This document shows, piece after piece, positions 18,108 through 26,944 of a DNA stretch of 64,000 nucleotides; the stretch's first letter is position 1; each line of letters opens with the position of its first letter. The notes under the pieces are model-generated. The model saw only the letters and a program-made list of their open reading frames with translations. It was not told the origin of the DNA and ran no database searches. Source of the stretch: Kitasatospora sp. A2-31 (GTDB lineage Bacteria > Actinomycetota > Actinomycetes > Streptomycetales > Streptomycetaceae). Both the position numbers and the translations under genes were made by a program. Location: NCBI RefSeq assembly GCF_022288725.1, contig NZ_JAKNTA010000001.1:682899-746898 (forward strand), read 5' to 3'.

Positions 18108-19637
18108 TCAGCTGTGCCGGCCGCGGCGGCGGGCGGCCAGGACGCCGAGTCCGCCGAGGGCCAGCAGGCCGGCGCCGGCCAGGCCGAGGACGACCGGGCC
18201 GTCGCCCCCTCCGGTCGACGGCAGTTCGGCGCCGCCGGTCGGCGAGCCGCCGGTCGGCCGGTGGCTGGTGGGGCGGTGGCCGGTCGGGTGCGTGGTCGCG
18301 CCGGTCGGCGAGGCGCTCGACGAGCCGGACTGCGTCCAGGTGGGGGTCGGGGAGGTCGGACTCGGCGACGTCGGCTTCGGCGAGGTCGTGGTCGGCTTCG
18401 GCGAGGTGGAGGTGGGCTTCGGGGAGGTGGTGGTCGGCTTCGGGGAGGCGGTGGTCGAGGTCGGCTTCGGGCTCGGCGAGGTCGGGGAGGGGGACGGCGA
18501 GGTCGGCGACGGGCTCGGCGTCGCGGTGCAGTCCGGCAGGTCCCCGTCGAAGGGGTAGCTGTGGATCTCGTAGCCGCCGCTGCCGGTCTGGACCAGGTTG
18601 CCGGCCAGGTAGACCCGGCCGTTCACGCCGGGCATGGCGATGGTGGTGGTCGAGGCCGGGTTGCCGGCCATCACGGAGCCCTGGAACTGTGCACCGCCCA
18701 GCAGCCGCGCGGTGGTGGCCGTGGGGAAGTTCCACAGCAGTCGGGGGCGCAGCTCGGTGATCCGGTCCCCCGGCAGGCCGGTGCCGGTGTAGGTGTTGAT
18801 GATCGCGTCGTCCGGCAGGACGTTGACCACCACGGTGGCGCCGGCGGGGATGCCGGTGAAGACCAGGCCGATCTGCCGGGTCGCCGTGCCGAGGTTCCGG
18901 TCGACGTTGAAGACCTGCCGCTTGCTGGTCCCGTCGCCGGCGAAGGTCGCCTCGCTGTTCGTCACGGTGACGGTGCCGGTGGCGGTCGCCCTGCCGGTGC
19001 AGGTGGAGATCTCCTCGATCCGGGTCCGCAGCCCCAGGAAGGGCCCGACGGCGCCCGCGTCCCTGATCGCCCGCCCGGTGGGATCGATGTTGACCGTACC
19101 GCTGAGGTCGCCCGCATGACGCAGGTTGCCGAAGGCCCGGTGCGTGGAGTCGCTGCCGCCGATGAGGATCCGGTTGCCGGACTTCACGTCCACGTCGCCG
19201 CCGACGGTGACGAAGTCGCTCCCGTCGGGCGGCACCACCCTCGAACCGACGCCCACCACACCCATGTTGAAGGCACCGCCGCCCTGGCTCCTGTCCACGG
19301 TGAGGTCGCCGAGGGTGACGATCCGGCCCTCCACCTCGGCGGCCCGGCCGGTGACCGTGTAGTCGCCGCCGGTGAAGACGTTGATCGTGGCGTCCCGCCC
19401 GGCGAAGTCGCCGTTGTGCGGGGGCGTGGGCCAGGTGGCCGGGCAGTCGGGCCCGGTGCAGGCACCCAGCGGCGGCGCCAGCGGGGCGGCTGAACCGGCC
19501 GTCAGCACGGCGGCCATCGGCAGTGCGGCGACCGCGGTCGCCACGCCGATCCGGACGGCACGGCGCCGCCGGACCGCGACCGGCCCCCTGGTGGCGGTTG
19601 TCCTCTGTTCCGGCGTACCGGCGCTGCCCTGACCCAT
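18108..19637 (-). CDS. Choice-of-anchor A surface protein with LPXTG sortase signal
   Basis: ATG 19637 follows GGAGGA and is preferred over 19673. 509 residues: signal peptide (ending near AGSAAPLA), then a choice-of-anchor A domain. Signature parts are FAGRDATINVFTGGDYTVTG, VEGRIVTLGDLTVDR and the C-terminal LLWNFPTATTARLLGGAQFQ, GSVMAGNPAS, VYLAGNLVQTGSGGYEIHS. A Ser-Pro-Lys-Thr repeat stalk follows (SPKPTTTSPKPTS-like), and the end carries LPSTGG, a hydrophobic helix and an RRRGR tail, a textbook sortase substrate. It should be displayed on the cell wall. Function unknown, with adhesion or a wall-linked scaffold plausible. Confidence 0.9.
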   Translation of the reverse strand: MGQGSAGTPEQRTTATRGPVAVRRRRAVRIGVATAVAALPMAAVLTAGSAAPLAPPLGACTGPDCPATWPTPPHNGDFAGRDATINVFTGGDYTVTGRAAEVEGRIVTLGDLTVDRSQGGGAFNMGVVGVGSRVVPPDGSDFVTVGGDVDVKSGNRILIGGSDSTHRAFGNLRHAGDLSGTVNIDPTGRAIRDAGAVGPFLGLRTRIEEISTCTGRATATGTVTVTNSEATFAGDGTSKRQVFNVDRNLGTATRQIGLVFTGIPAGATVVVNVLPDDAIINTYTGTGLPGDRITELRPRLLWNFPTATTARLLGGAQFQGSVMAGNPASTTTIAMPGVNGRVYLAGNLVQTGSGGYEIHSYPFDGDLPDCTATPSPSPTSPSPSPTSPSPKPTSTTASPKPTTTSPKPTSTSPKPTTTSPKPTSPSPTSPTPTWTQSGSSSASPTGATTHPTGHRPTSHRPTGGSPTGGAELPSTGGGDGPVVLGLAGAGLLALGGLGVLAARRRGRHS

Positions 19638-19839
19638 CGAAACGTCCTCCGCACCGCGAAGGGGGCAGGCCACACGGCTCTGCCCCGCAGCTCACTTGAC
19701 ACCGGATCACGTCCGGCAGATCCACGACATAAGTCACGAAATCGGACGAAACATACCCTACGGACCATCAACACCGATCCGGCAATCATCCGGACGGGCC
19801 AACGCCCCCGGCGCCTGCGCGTCCGGTTAGGTTGGGGGC

Positions 19840-20550
19840 ATGACTTCCGAGGACCAGGACCCGCACGCCCCGATCGCCGCCGTGTCGGCCAGCGCGGACG
19901 TGCTGCGGCACCCCGCAGCCGGCGAGCACCTGCTCACCGCGGTCGAGCGCCAGCGCGCCGCGCGGTTCCGGCAGGAATCCGGCCGGGTGGACTTCACGGC
20001 CGCGCACATCCTGGTCCGGCTCTGCGCCGCCCGCCTGCTCGGCGTGCCGGCCGACACGATCACGCTGGCCCAGAACTGCCCGGACTGCGGCAAGGCCGAC
20101 CACGGCCGCCCGTCCCTCCCGGACCACCCGGACGTCCACGTGAGCCTCTCGCACACCCACGGCGTGGTCGCGGCCGCCGCCGGCCACCACCCGGTCGGCG
20201 TCGACGTCGAGCTGACGGCGCGCAGCGGCTCGCTCCTCCAGGTCGCCGGCCGGGTGCTCGCCCCCGCGGAGCTGCGGCAGGTGGAGGCGCACCCGGAGCC
20301 GGGCCGGGCGTTCCTGCGGCAGTGGGTGCGCAAGGAGTCGCTGATCAAGCTCGGGCGGACCAGCCTGGACGGGCTCGCGGAGGTCGACCTCTCCGCGCTG
20401 CCGCTGGACGTCCCGCCCGGCCGGCCGCTGCGCAGCCGCTACCAGGACCTCCACCTGGTGGACTGGACCGACCCCGTCCGGGGCGCGGTGGTCTGCGCGG
20501 CGAGCACCGCCGCCCCGCGCATCGTGGTGCTGGCGCCCGAGGCCGGCTGA
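19840..20550 (+). CDS. Sfp-type 4'-phosphopantetheinyl transferase
   Basis: 236 residues. It transfers phosphopantetheine from CoA to carrier-protein serines of polyketide or peptide synthetases. The three family motifs are visible: VHVSLSHTHGVVAAAA, VGVDVELTAR with the Mg-binding Asp and Glu, and the helix FLRQWVRKESLIKLGRTSL matching WxxKEAxxK, with the Ser variation also seen in relatives. It is a stand-alone gene, not inside a visible synthase cluster, so it may serve several carrier proteins in trans. Confidence 0.93.
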   Translation: MTSEDQDPHAPIAAVSASADVLRHPAAGEHLLTAVERQRAARFRQESGRVDFTAAHILVRLCAARLLGVPADTITLAQNCPDCGKADHGRPSLPDHPDVHVSLSHTHGVVAAAAGHHPVGVDVELTARSGSLLQVAGRVLAPAELRQVEAHPEPGRAFLRQWVRKESLIKLGRTSLDGLAEVDLSALPLDVPPGRPLRSRYQDLHLVDWTDPVRGAVVCAASTAAPRIVVLAPEAG

Positions 20551-20729
20551 GGCCTCGGAGGCCAGGACCGGCGGGGGCCTCCCACCGCCTCCCGAGCCGC
20601 GGACCCGCGCCGAGGACCTCCGGATAAGCGGTGTTAGCGTGCGTGCTCGGGGCCGGAACCGCACGCCCCGGCTGCCCGTGCCGCCGCACCGGCGCGCAGC
20701 CCCCGTTGGACCCAAGGGGTGTCCCCGCG

Positions 20730-21212
20730 ATGGCCAAGTTCCTGCTGAGCCTGCACGTCCTCGCCTCGGTGCTGTTCATCGGCCCCGTCGCGGTGGCCGT
20801 CAGCATGTTCCCGCGGAAGGCCCGGGCCGCACTGGCCGGCGGGCCCGACCGGGCGGCCGACGCGGGGATCCTGCGCACGCTGCACCGGATCACCCAGGTC
20901 TACGCGCTGCTGGGGATAGCCGTCCCGGTGATGGGCATCGGCGTCGCCCAGGTGATGGACGTGCTCGGGCAGTCCTGGCTGATCGTCTCGATGGTGCTCA
21001 CCGCGCTCGCGGGCCTCTCGCTGCTGCTCTTCGTCCTGCCCGCGCAGCAGGCCGCGGTGGACGCGCTCGACCTCGACGCCGAGGCGGCGGAGCACGGCAA
21101 GGCCGTCCAGGGCCTGAAGCTGCTGCCGATGACGGCCGGGGTGTTCAACCTGCTCTGGGCCGTGGTGGTGGTTCTGATGATCATCCGCCCCGGATCCACT
21201 ACCGGAGTCTGA
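20730..21212 (+). CDS. DUF2269-like membrane protein
   Basis: ATG 20730 gives 160 residues. The longer frame from 20631 would translate leader sequence. Four membrane helices are seen: FLLSLHVLASVLFIGPVAVA, VYALLGIAVPVMGIGVAQVM, LIVSMVLTALAGLSLLLFVL, and FNLLWAVVVVLMIIRPG. The short His in the first helix and the overall size fit DUF2269. No function is established for the family. Confidence 0.7.
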   Translation: MAKFLLSLHVLASVLFIGPVAVAVSMFPRKARAALAGGPDRAADAGILRTLHRITQVYALLGIAVPVMGIGVAQVMDVLGQSWLIVSMVLTALAGLSLLLFVLPAQQAAVDALDLDAEAAEHGKAVQGLKLLPMTAGVFNLLWAVVVVLMIIRPGSTTGV

Positions 21213-21420
21213 TCCACGGCGGCCGGCGTTCCCCGCATGAACGGCGCGGGGGCGGCGGGGACGACGAGGACGACGGGCAAGTCGGGGGGCCGCAACCGCT
21301 CCGGCGGGCGGCGACACCGCCGCCGGCGTGGGGGCGCTGCTGCGCGGCCGGCGCGAACGGCGACGGCTCAGCCGGCTCCGACCGGCGCTCCGGGCCGACT
21401 CCTCGGCCCGGCACATCAGC

Positions 21421-22449
21421 TCACGGCCCGGCCCGCCGGTCCCGGGGGCCCGCCACGCCCGCCGGGCCGGCGGCGTTCAGCACGATGCCCGCCCGCTTGA
21501 CGGCCCGTCCGACGATCGCCGTCTCGGCCCGGGTGATGCCGAGCGGGCCGAGCGTCCCGGTGACGAAGCGGTAGAGGCCGGCGTGGTCCGGGCAGAACAC
21601 GGTGGCCATCAGGTTCGCCGGGCCGCTGGTGGCGAACACCCCGTGCACCCGGGGGTGGCCGGCCAGTGCCGCCCCGACCTCGGCGAGCCGGCCCGGGGGC
21701 ACGTCGAGCCAGAGGTTGGCGTCCACGGCCATGCCCAGCAGGCGCGGGTCGATCGTGGTGTGGGTGCGCAGCAGCCCGCCCTCGGCCAGCCGGTGCAGCC
21801 GGCGGCGGACGGTCGACTCGGGCGCGCCGACCGCCGCCGCCAGCGCGGCGTGGGACTGCCGGGCGTCGGTGCCGAGCCCCGCCAGCAGTGCGCGGTCCAG
21901 CGCGTCGAGCGGCGTCTCCACCGCCGCCGGCCGCGGGACGGACGGCGGTGCCAGGGCGGCCGCCTCGGCCTCGTCCAGGTAACCGGCCCGCCACTGGCCG
22001 GCGTCGGCGTAGGCGTGCAGCACGGCGTGGGCGGTGGTCTCGGTGACCGCCGCCGTGGCGGGCAGCTGCCCGTAGAGCAGCCGGTCGCGGGAGCCGGCAT
22101 CGCTGAGCACCACCGCGCCGACCTCCTGGCCACCGAGCATCACGTCGACGAACGGCACGTCCGACCGGTCGGCCAGCGCCCGCGCGATGGTGTCGACCTT
22201 GCCGCGGAGCACCCGGACCCGCAGCAGCAGGGCACCGACCGCCGCGTCCTCGATGTCGGGCATCCGGACCACCCGCAGCAGCCCGGACTGCTGGAGCCGG
22301 GCGAGGCGGCGGGTGACCGTGCGGGCCGAGACGCCGAGCACCTCGGCGATCCGGCCGGTCTCGGCCCGGCCGTCGACCTGGAGCGCGCAGACCAGCCGGC
22401 GGTCGAGGACGTCCAACACGGTGTCCGGATCAGCTGCTGAGAGGTCCAC
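21421..22449 (-). CDS. Lrp/AsnC family regulator with two tandem HTH-RAM units
   Basis: GTG 22449 (GGAGA upstream) starts a 342-residue protein. Two Lrp-like units are fused. The first has DVLDRRLVCALQVDGRAETG and LGVSARTVTRRLARLQQSG, the second ALDRALLAGLGTDARQSHAA and GAPESTVRRRLHRLAEGGLL. Each is followed by a RAM-like effector domain (GQEVGAVVLSD; GVFATSGPANLMATVFCPD). Tandem Lrp proteins of this length are common in Streptomyces. The gene is divergent from the inositol-phosphatase-like gene. A 208-base gap to the left (21,213-21,420) holds no recognisable gene. Confidence 0.85.
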   Translation of the reverse strand: MDLSAADPDTVLDVLDRRLVCALQVDGRAETGRIAEVLGVSARTVTRRLARLQQSGLLRVVRMPDIEDAAVGALLLRVRVLRGKVDTIARALADRSDVPFVDVMLGGQEVGAVVLSDAGSRDRLLYGQLPATAAVTETTAHAVLHAYADAGQWRAGYLDEAEAAALAPPSVPRPAAVETPLDALDRALLAGLGTDARQSHAALAAAVGAPESTVRRRLHRLAEGGLLRTHTTIDPRLLGMAVDANLWLDVPPGRLAEVGAALAGHPRVHGVFATSGPANLMATVFCPDHAGLYRFVTGTLGPLGITRAETAIVGRAVKRAGIVLNAAGPAGVAGPRDRRAGP

Positions 22450-22588
22450 GGTGTCCGATCTCCGTCGTCCGGCCCGGTTCGAGCGTCCTGTTCGGCAGCC
22501 ATGACGGTACTCCTTGTCCTGAAGCGAGCAGAGCCCGGCCGGTGGGGAAGTCCCGCTCGGCCCGGGGACGCAAGGAGGGGAGTCGGCG

Positions 22589-23401
22589 ATGAACGACGAG
22601 GTCCGGGAGCTCAGGGAGCTGCTGCCGGGTGTCGAGGCGGCGGTCCGGGCGGTGGGCGCGCGGCTGGCTGCAGTGCGCCCGGCCGAGCCGGTCCCCGGGA
22701 GGACGGTGGCGGAGGCGATGGCGCACTTCGCCGAACTGGACGGCCCGGCCGCCGCCGAGCTGCGGGCCCGGCTGGCCGAACTCCGGCCGGGGGCGGGCTG
22801 GGTGGCGGACGAGTTGGAGGGCACGGTGCCGTCCGAGGGCGAGTGGTGGCTCTGCGACGCCACCGACGGCGCCGTGCAGTACCTGCTCGGGCAACAGCAG
22901 TGGGCGGTCACCGCCACCCTGGTCCGGGACGGGGCCGCGGTGCTGGCCGTGGTGCACGCGCCGCAGCTCGGCGGGCGGACCTACCGCGCGGTGCGGGGCG
23001 GCGGGGCCGAGCTGGACGGGCGGCCCGTCGCGCCGCTGGAGCGGGAGCTCGCGGTGGCCGTCGCCGGAACCAGCCAGCCGCCGCGGGTGGCCGCGGACGG
23101 CCCGGCGCTGCGCCGGGCCGGCGCCTCGCTGACGGCGGTACTGGCCGAGGTGTTGGCGGTGCGCAACCTCGGGCCGACCGCGCTGCAGGTGGCGCAGGTG
23201 GGATCCGGACACCTGACGCTGTTCTGGGAGTACGGGGCGGACGCGGTCAACCTGCTGCCGGGGGCGCTGATCGCCGCCGAGGCGGGGGCTGCGGTGACGG
23301 ACGCCGCCGGGGCGGTCTGGTCGACCGCCTCCGACAGCTTCCTCGCCGCCCCGCCCGGGCTGCACGCGGAGGTGCTCCGGGTGCTCGCCACCGTGGCGTG
23401 A
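22589..23401 (+). CDS. Inositol monophosphatase-like protein, possibly non-canonical
   Basis: 270 residues from ATG 22589. The fold is that of the Mg-dependent inositol-phosphatase/FBPase group: WWLCDATDGAVQYLLGQQQ replaces the usual DPxDGT, and VNLLPGALIAAEAGAAVTDA aligns with the usual WDxAAGxLIxxEAGG. The second-site Asp appears replaced by Asn, and the upstream EE pair reads DELEG. It may have altered metal use, different substrate specificity or no activity. It is divergent from the tandem Lrp gene, which may control it. Confidence 0.75.
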   Translation: MNDEVRELRELLPGVEAAVRAVGARLAAVRPAEPVPGRTVAEAMAHFAELDGPAAAELRARLAELRPGAGWVADELEGTVPSEGEWWLCDATDGAVQYLLGQQQWAVTATLVRDGAAVLAVVHAPQLGGRTYRAVRGGGAELDGRPVAPLERELAVAVAGTSQPPRVAADGPALRRAGASLTAVLAEVLAVRNLGPTALQVAQVGSGHLTLFWEYGADAVNLLPGALIAAEAGAAVTDAAGAVWSTASDSFLAAPPGLHAEVLRVLATVA

Positions 23402-23408
23402 GCCCGTC

Positions 23409-23480
23409 GGGGCGGTGGGCCGTGCCGGGGCGGTGGGCCGTGCCGGGGCGGTGGGCTGCGCCGGGGCGGTGGGCTGCGCC
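23409..23480. repeat. 18-bp tandem repeat, four copies
   Basis: The unit GGGGCGGTGGGCCGTGCC occurs at 23409-23426 and 23427-23444, then as GGGGCGGTGGGCTGCGCC at 23445-23462 and 23463-23480. It starts 8 bases past the stop of the phosphatase-like gene and ends before the convergent amidohydrolase stop. Confidence 0.9.
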
Positions 23481-23509
23481 GTACGGCCGCCGGGCCGCCC
23501 GTCAGCCCG

Positions 23510-24571
23510 TCAGCCGGCCGGGTGCGCGGGCAGGCCGAACAGCCGGGCCGCGTTGTCGTGGCAGACCGCCCGCAGCCACTCCTCCCCCAGCCCCAGCCGC
23601 TCCAGCGCCTCCAGCTGGTGCCGGTACCGGTACGGGATATTGGGGAAGTCGCTGCCGAGCAGGATCCGCTCCCGGAGCCCCGCCAGGCGTGGCAGTTCGG
23701 CGGGCGGGAACGGCGTGTCGCGCTCGGCGAAGTCGGTGAAGGCGATGGTGGTGTCGAGCCGGACCTCCGGGTACCGCTCGGCGAGGTCGAGGAAGTCGGT
23801 GTACTCCGGCATCCCGAGGTGGGCCACCACCAGCCGCAGCCGCGGGTGCCGGGCGAGCACCGCGCCGATCGGCCCCGCACCGGTGTGCTTGCCGGGCACG
23901 GGCCCCGAGCCGCAGTGCGTCACCACCGGCGTGCCGGTCTCGGCCAGCAGGCCCCAGACCTCGTCGAGCAGCCGGTCCGCCGGGTCGTACCCGCCGACCT
24001 GCAGGTGCGCCTTGAACACCCGGGCGCCCTCCGCGAGCGCCCGGGCCACGTACCCGGGCGCGCCGGGCTCCGGGAAGAAGGTGGCGGTGTGCAGGCAGTC
24101 CGGGGTGCGGGCGGCGAATCCCGCGGCCCAGCCGTTGAGCCAGTCCGCCATGCCGGGCTTGTGCGGGTAGAGCATGGACGTGAACGCCCGGACGCCGAAG
24201 TCCCGCAGCCGGCCGACCCGTTCGTCCTCGGCCTCGCGGTAGGTGATCGGCCACGGCCGGTCCACCAGCGGGCCGGCCGCGTCGAAGTACGCCCACACCT
24301 TGTCCAGGACGTTCTGCGGCATGAAGTGGGTGTGCACGTCGACCAGGCCGGGGAGGCCGAGGCCCTGCCAGAAGGCGCGGACCTCGGCCGCCTCCACCTC
24401 CGCGCCGTCTCGCCGCCCGGCGGCGCCGGCCTGCCCGGCGGCGTCGCCCTGCCCGGCGGCGTCGACCGCCCTGGGCGGGGCGTCGCCCTGACCGTTCGTC
24501 TGCCGCCCGGGGCTGCCCGGGTTCCCGGTACTGCCCGGGTGCCCGGTACTGCCCGGGTGCCCGCCGCTCAT
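23510..24571 (-). CDS. Amidohydrolase (TIM-barrel metal-dependent hydrolase)
   Basis: 353 residues starting at ATG 24571, which overlaps the acyl-CoA dehydrogenase stop (ATGA), so translation is coupled. The N-terminus is low complexity (GHPGSTGHPGSTGNPGSPG). The amidohydrolase_2 barrel starts at LVDVHTHFMP (HxH metal site). It continues with FKAHLQVGGYDPADRLLDEV, TPVVTHCGSG, RLRLVVAHLGMPEYTDFLDL and LLGSDFPNIPYRY, whose Asp is the catalytic metal ligand. Family members are decarboxylases or hydrolases. Substrate unknown, but the operon suggests catabolism of an acyl compound. Confidence 0.88.
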   Translation of the reverse strand: MSGGHPGSTGHPGSTGNPGSPGRQTNGQGDAPPRAVDAAGQGDAAGQAGAAGRRDGAEVEAAEVRAFWQGLGLPGLVDVHTHFMPQNVLDKVWAYFDAAGPLVDRPWPITYREAEDERVGRLRDFGVRAFTSMLYPHKPGMADWLNGWAAGFAARTPDCLHTATFFPEPGAPGYVARALAEGARVFKAHLQVGGYDPADRLLDEVWGLLAETGTPVVTHCGSGPVPGKHTGAGPIGAVLARHPRLRLVVAHLGMPEYTDFLDLAERYPEVRLDTTIAFTDFAERDTPFPPAELPRLAGLRERILLGSDFPNIPYRYRHQLEALERLGLGEEWLRAVCHDNAARLFGLPAHPAG

Positions 24572-26202
24572 GCGGGCACCGGGCGGGCACGGTCGATGAT
24601 CGCCCCGGCGTCCACACCCGCGGGCAGCGTGCCGAAGGCGGCACCGTGGTCGCCACTGAGGCGGGAGGCGCAGAAGGCGTCGGCCACCGCCGGGTCGCCG
24701 TGGCGCACCAGCAGCGAGCCCTGGAAGGCCAGCGCCATCGACTCGACCAGCCGGCGGGTGCGGAACTCCAGCTCGCCCGGGTCGGCGAGCTGCTTGCGCA
24801 GGTCGGCCACCGCCGCGTCGAGGCGGCGGTCCCCACCGGCCGCCGCGTCCAGCTCGCCGAGGAAGGCCTCGACGGTCTCCGGGCGCCTGGCCATGGCGCG
24901 CAGGGCGTCCAGGGCGGCCACGTTGCCCGAGCCCTCCCAGATCGAGACCAGCGGCGCCTCCCGGTAGAGCCGGGGCATGCCGGACTCCTCGACGTACCCG
25001 TTGCCCCCGAGGCACTCCAGCGCCTCGGCGGCGTGCGCCGGACCCCGCTTGCAGACCCAGTACTTGCTCACCGCCAGCCCGAGCCGCCGGACCAGCGCCT
25101 CGGTGCCGTCCCCGGCCAGCGCGCCGTCGGTGGTCTGGGCGAGGCGCATCGCGACCGTGGTGGCCGCCTCCGACTCGACGACCAGGTCGGCGAGCACGTT
25201 GCGCATCAACGGCTGGTCGACCAGCGCCCGGCCGAACGCCCGCCGGTGGAGCGCGTGGTGCACAGCCCGGGTGGCCCCCAGGCGCATGCCGGAGGCGGCG
25301 CCGATGGTGCAGTCGAGCCGGGTCATGTTGACCATCTCGATGATGGTCGGCACACCGCGCCCCTCCTCGCCGACCAGCCACCCGACCGCGCCGTCGTACT
25401 CGATCTCGGCGGAGGCGTTGGACTTGTTGCCCAGCTTGTCCTTGAGCCGCTGCAGGTGGAAGCGGTTGCGCCCGCCGTCGGGCAGGATCCGCGGCACCAT
25501 GAAGCAGCTGAGTCCGCCCGGCGCCTGGGCGAGCGTCAGGAAGAGGTCGGACATCGGCGCCGAGGTGAACCACTTGTGCCCGGTGAGCCGGTAGGTGCCG
25601 TCCGCGTGCGGGACGGCGGTGGTGGTGTTGGTCCGTACGTCCGAGCCACCCTGCTTCTCGGTCATCGACATCCCGGCGATGAGCCCGCGCTTGCCGTGCG
25701 GCTCGCGCAGCCCGAAGTCGTACTCCCGGGAGGCCAGCAGCGGCTCCAGTTCGGCCGCCAGCGACGGGGTCGCGCGCAGGGCCGGGACGGCGGCGTAGGT
25801 CATCGAGACCGGGCAGGTGTGGCCGGCCTCGACCTGGCCCCAGACGAGGAACTTGGCCGCGCGGGCGGAGTGCGCGCCCGGCCGGTCGTCCTGCCACGGG
25901 GCGGCGTGCAGGCCGTGGCCGACGGCGGTGCGCATCAGCTCGTGCCAGTGCGGGTGGAACTCAACCTCGTCGATCCGGTGCCCGAAGCGGTCGTGGGTGC
26001 GCAGGACGGGCGGGTTCTCGTTGGCCAGCCGGCCCCACTCGGCGGCCTGCTCGGAGCCGGCCAGGCGACCGAGCTCGTGCAGCTCGTCCTCGGCCCAGCC
26101 GGCGCCGGCCCGGTGCAGGGCGGCGATCAGGGCCGGGTCGGCGGCGGTGTCGTGTCCGTACGGCAGGGGCACCTGGTTGGTGACCTCATGCGTCGCTGTC
26201 AT
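24568..26202 (-). CDS. AidB-like acyl-CoA dehydrogenase
   Basis: ATG 26202 has a GGGAGG site. 544 residues, longer than classical 380-residue enzymes and like the AidB/FadE-long group. N-terminal part with NQVPLPYGHDTAADPAL, typical of AidB. Then FAD-binding AGMSMTEKQGGSDVRTNTT and YRLTGHKWFTSAPMSDLFLT, with RRAFGRALVDQPLMRNVLAD and ECLGGNGYVEESGMPRLYRE after them, and IWEGSGNV near the end. It is a flavoprotein acting on an acyl-CoA or in alkylation stress like E. coli AidB. Operon order is TetR, this gene, amidohydrolase. Confidence 0.9.
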   Translation of the reverse strand: MTATHEVTNQVPLPYGHDTAADPALIAALHRAGAGWAEDELHELGRLAGSEQAAEWGRLANENPPVLRTHDRFGHRIDEVEFHPHWHELMRTAVGHGLHAAPWQDDRPGAHSARAAKFLVWGQVEAGHTCPVSMTYAAVPALRATPSLAAELEPLLASREYDFGLREPHGKRGLIAGMSMTEKQGGSDVRTNTTTAVPHADGTYRLTGHKWFTSAPMSDLFLTLAQAPGGLSCFMVPRILPDGGRNRFHLQRLKDKLGNKSNASAEIEYDGAVGWLVGEEGRGVPTIIEMVNMTRLDCTIGAASGMRLGATRAVHHALHRRAFGRALVDQPLMRNVLADLVVESEAATTVAMRLAQTTDGALAGDGTEALVRRLGLAVSKYWVCKRGPAHAAEALECLGGNGYVEESGMPRLYREAPLVSIWEGSGNVAALDALRAMARRPETVEAFLGELDAAAGGDRRLDAAVADLRKQLADPGELEFRTRRLVESMALAFQGSLLVRHGDPAVADAFCASRLSGDHGAAFGTLPAGVDAGAIIDRARPVPA

Positions 26203-26914
26203 CGCGTCCTCCCAGGGCACGCAGGGTGAAGGAGACCAGAGCGGGGACGACGTCGGGCAGGGCGTCCCGTGGAGCGGGTGCGGCCGTCGGCGCCGGTGCC
26301 GTTGCCGGCGCTCGGCCGTGTGCCGGAGCTTGCGCTCGGTCCTGTGCCGTTGCCGGCGCTCGGCCGTGTGCCGGTGGTGCGGGGGCGGCTGCCAGCGGCC
26401 CGGCCAGCGCCTCGCCGACCGCACCGACGATCGCGGCGGCGGTCAGCTCCGGGTCCTGCCGGGGCAGCCGGCCGGCCGCCAGCGCGACCGCGATCTCGGC
26501 GGCGATCACGTCGCGGAAGGCCCGCCGGAAGACCAGCCGCTCGCTGTCCACGACGGCATCGGCCGGCTCGACCAGCAGCGCGTGGGCAAGCCGCGGGGCG
26601 CGCAGGGCACGGGCGGCGAAGGTCTCCACCACGGCCGCGATCCGCTGTTCTGGGGTCTCGCGGCGGGCGACGGCCTCGTGGACGGCGTCGATCTCCCGGT
26701 TCACCACCCGGCGGAACAGCTCGACCGACAGCTCCGCCTTGTTGGCGAAGTGCTGGTAGAGGCTGCCGGTGGCGATCCCGGCGCGGTCCGCCACCGCCGC
26801 CATCGAGCAGCCGCCGTACCCGCGCTCGGCGAGCAGCCCGACGGCGGCCTGGAGCACCGCTTCGCGCTGGGCGTCGAGCCGGGCTTGGACGGCGGGCGTG
26901 CGTCGGTAGGCCAT
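26186..26914 (-). CDS. TetR family regulator of the acyl-CoA dehydrogenase operon
   Basis: ATG 26914 gives 242 residues. The frame extends further upstream but through the operator. The TetR DNA-binding domain is REAVLQAAVGLLAERGYGG then MAAVADRAGIATGSLYQHFA with NKAELSVELF. The C-terminal part contains a repetitive Ala/Pro segment (AHGRAPATA twice). Its stop lies inside the dehydrogenase gene (17-base overlap), so it is co-transcribed. A palindrome 10 bases upstream of its start is the probable operator, implying autoregulation of the whole operon. Confidence 0.9.
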   Translation of the reverse strand: MAYRRTPAVQARLDAQREAVLQAAVGLLAERGYGGCSMAAVADRAGIATGSLYQHFANKAELSVELFRRVVNREIDAVHEAVARRETPEQRIAAVVETFAARALRAPRLAHALLVEPADAVVDSERLVFRRAFRDVIAAEIAVALAAGRLPRQDPELTAAAIVGAVGEALAGPLAAAPAPPAHGRAPATAQDRAQAPAHGRAPATAPAPTAAPAPRDALPDVVPALVSFTLRALGGRDDSDA

Positions 26915-26923
26915 GGAAGCATT

Positions 26924-26944
26924 GAAGCACTGATTCAGCGCTTC
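26924..26944. promoter_or_regulatory. TetR operator palindrome
   Basis: A 21-base palindrome: left arm GAAGCACTGA (26924-26933), central T, right arm TCAGCGCTTC (26935-26944). Nine of ten pairs match. It starts 10 bases upstream of the TetR start codon, where bound repressor would cover promoter or ribosome site. Confidence 0.7.

Noticed and set aside
19840..21212. Biosynthetic gene cluster around the PPTase
   Set aside because: No synthase, carrier protein or tailoring gene is nearby. Neighbours are a surface protein and a DUF2269 protein.
22140..22502. 120-residue leftward frame starting at ATG 22502
   Set aside because: It is out of frame with the tandem Lrp gene and has no family-like sequence. 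The Lrp gene starts at GTG 22449.
23403..23480. CRISPR array at the 18-base tandem repeat
   Set aside because: There are no spacers between units and no cas genes in the window.
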